From Thermoleophilaceae bacterium (GTDB lineage: Bacteria; Actinomycetota; Thermoleophilia; Solirubrobacterales; Thermoleophilaceae), in the NCBI GenBank assembly GCA_013813135.1, contig JACCSF010000303.1, positions 1 to 5,661 of the forward strand: 5,661 nt of DNA, in the 5' to 3' direction. Position numbers and translations under genes: made by a program. Each line of letters begins with the position of its first letter. Position 1 is the first letter of the stretch. The notes under the pieces were generated by a model. It saw only the letters and a program-made list of their open reading frames with translations. It did not search any database and was not told where the DNA came from. This document shows positions 5,329-5,661 of the stretch, piece by piece.

Positions 5329-5661
5329 GCCACGCGCTCGGGAGCGACCTGCTCGAGCGTGCGCTCACCGAGCGCACGCAGGCCAACAGCGCCTTCTTCG
5401 AGCTCGAGTCCGAGCGGGTCGCGCGGCTGTGCCACAAGATGGCTGAGCGCTTTGCGCGCGGCGGGCGCCTGATCGCCCTCGGCCGCTCGCCGGCCGCGCG
5501 CTCGGACGCCCGGCACGTGGCGGTCGAGTTCGTCCACCCGGTGATCGTCGGCAAGCGGGCGCTGCCCGCGCTTGCGCTGACCGCCGAGGGCGGGCCGTTA
5601 CCGGCGCAGGTCGCGCTCGTGGCCGAGCCCGACGATCTGGTGATCGCCTTCGAGCCTGAAG
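5325..5661 (+). CDS. SIS-domain protein, phosphoheptose isomerase-like (truncated by window end)
   Basis: The first 112 codons of a SIS (sugar isomerase) domain protein resembling sedoheptulose-7-phosphate isomerase GmhA (about 190 residues). Visible are an N-terminal helical part (ERTQANSAFFELESERVARL near 15-34), then GGRLIALGRSPAARSDARHV at 46-65. The latter corresponds to the GmhA loop GGKxxxxGNGGSxxDAxH: D61, A62 and H64 are kept, but the asparagine-glycine core is replaced by RSPAAR. VEFVHPVIVGKRALPALAL (67-85) follows the GmhA pattern. The start is TTG 5325, overlapping the hypB TGA as TTGA, with GGAGG 7 nt upstream. No upstream in-frame start fits the family better. It is the last gene in the window of the hypCDE(B) operon, so it is probably co-expressed with the hydrogenase maturation genes. 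I recall similar SIS genes in actinobacterial hydrogenase clusters; their role is not known to me. The substrate cannot be read from the sequence. Confidence 0.8.
   Translation, partial: MSHALGSDLLERALTERTQANSAFFELESERVARLCHKMAERFARGGRLIALGRSPAARSDARHVAVEFVHPVIVGKRALPALALTAEGGPLPAQVALVAEPDDLVIAFEPE

Noticed and set aside
3951..5537. A 528-codon open frame on the minus strand opposite hypE and the hypB remnant
   Set aside because: The product is serine/arginine/alanine-rich and without motifs, and the plus strand carries recognisable HypE and SIS proteins.
1..5661. tRNA or rRNA genes, CRISPR arrays, insertion sequences, intrinsic terminators
   Set aside because: No cloverleaf-like segment, spaced repeat series, transposase-like frame or hairpin followed by a T-run was seen on either strand by reading.

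Overview
The window is GC-rich (roughly two thirds G+C by eye), gene-dense and free of mobile elements. It suggests a high-GC, aerobic, H2-oxidising autotroph, most likely an actinobacterium or a related soil lineage. This rests on protein style and gene content (red-type form I RuBisCO, a variant HypC, a hyp-linked SIS protein) and is an inference, not a taxonomic assignment.

Left half, minus strand, reading right to left: a class I fructose-bisphosphate aldolase (2382-1351), a ComB-family phosphatase (1354-566) that overlaps the aldolase stop by 4 nt, and, after a 95-nt gap, the first 156 codons of the RuBisCO large subunit cbbL (470-3), which runs off the window. This looks like a Calvin-Benson-Bassham operon: aldolase makes the bisphosphate sugars and RuBisCO fixes CO2. 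The place of the ComB-like phosphatase in it is unexplained.

Centre: a 250-nt divergent intergenic region (2383-2632) should hold the promoters of both operons. It contains a 7-nt direct repeat and a small inverted repeat, but no promoter that can be called with confidence.

Right half, plus strand: a [NiFe]-hydrogenase maturation operon, hypC (2633-2842), hypD (2839-3954), hypE (3955-5052), a badly broken hypB remnant (about 5060-5328), and the start of a SIS-domain sugar-phosphate isomerase-like gene (5325 to window end). HypC, HypD and HypE together build the Fe(CN)2CO part of the hydrogenase active site. HypB is normally the GTPase for nickel insertion, but here only three conserved blocks survive, without the P-loop or the NKxD motif and with a frameshift.

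The genes fit a chemosynthetic locus: hydrogenase maturation supports H2 oxidation for energy and reductant, beside and divergent from CO2-fixation genes. The hydrogenase structural genes are not in the window. Points most worth following are the three-block hypB remnant, the apparent CTG start of hypE directly after the hypD stop, the ComB-like phosphatase coupled to a Calvin-cycle aldolase, and the hyp-linked SIS protein.
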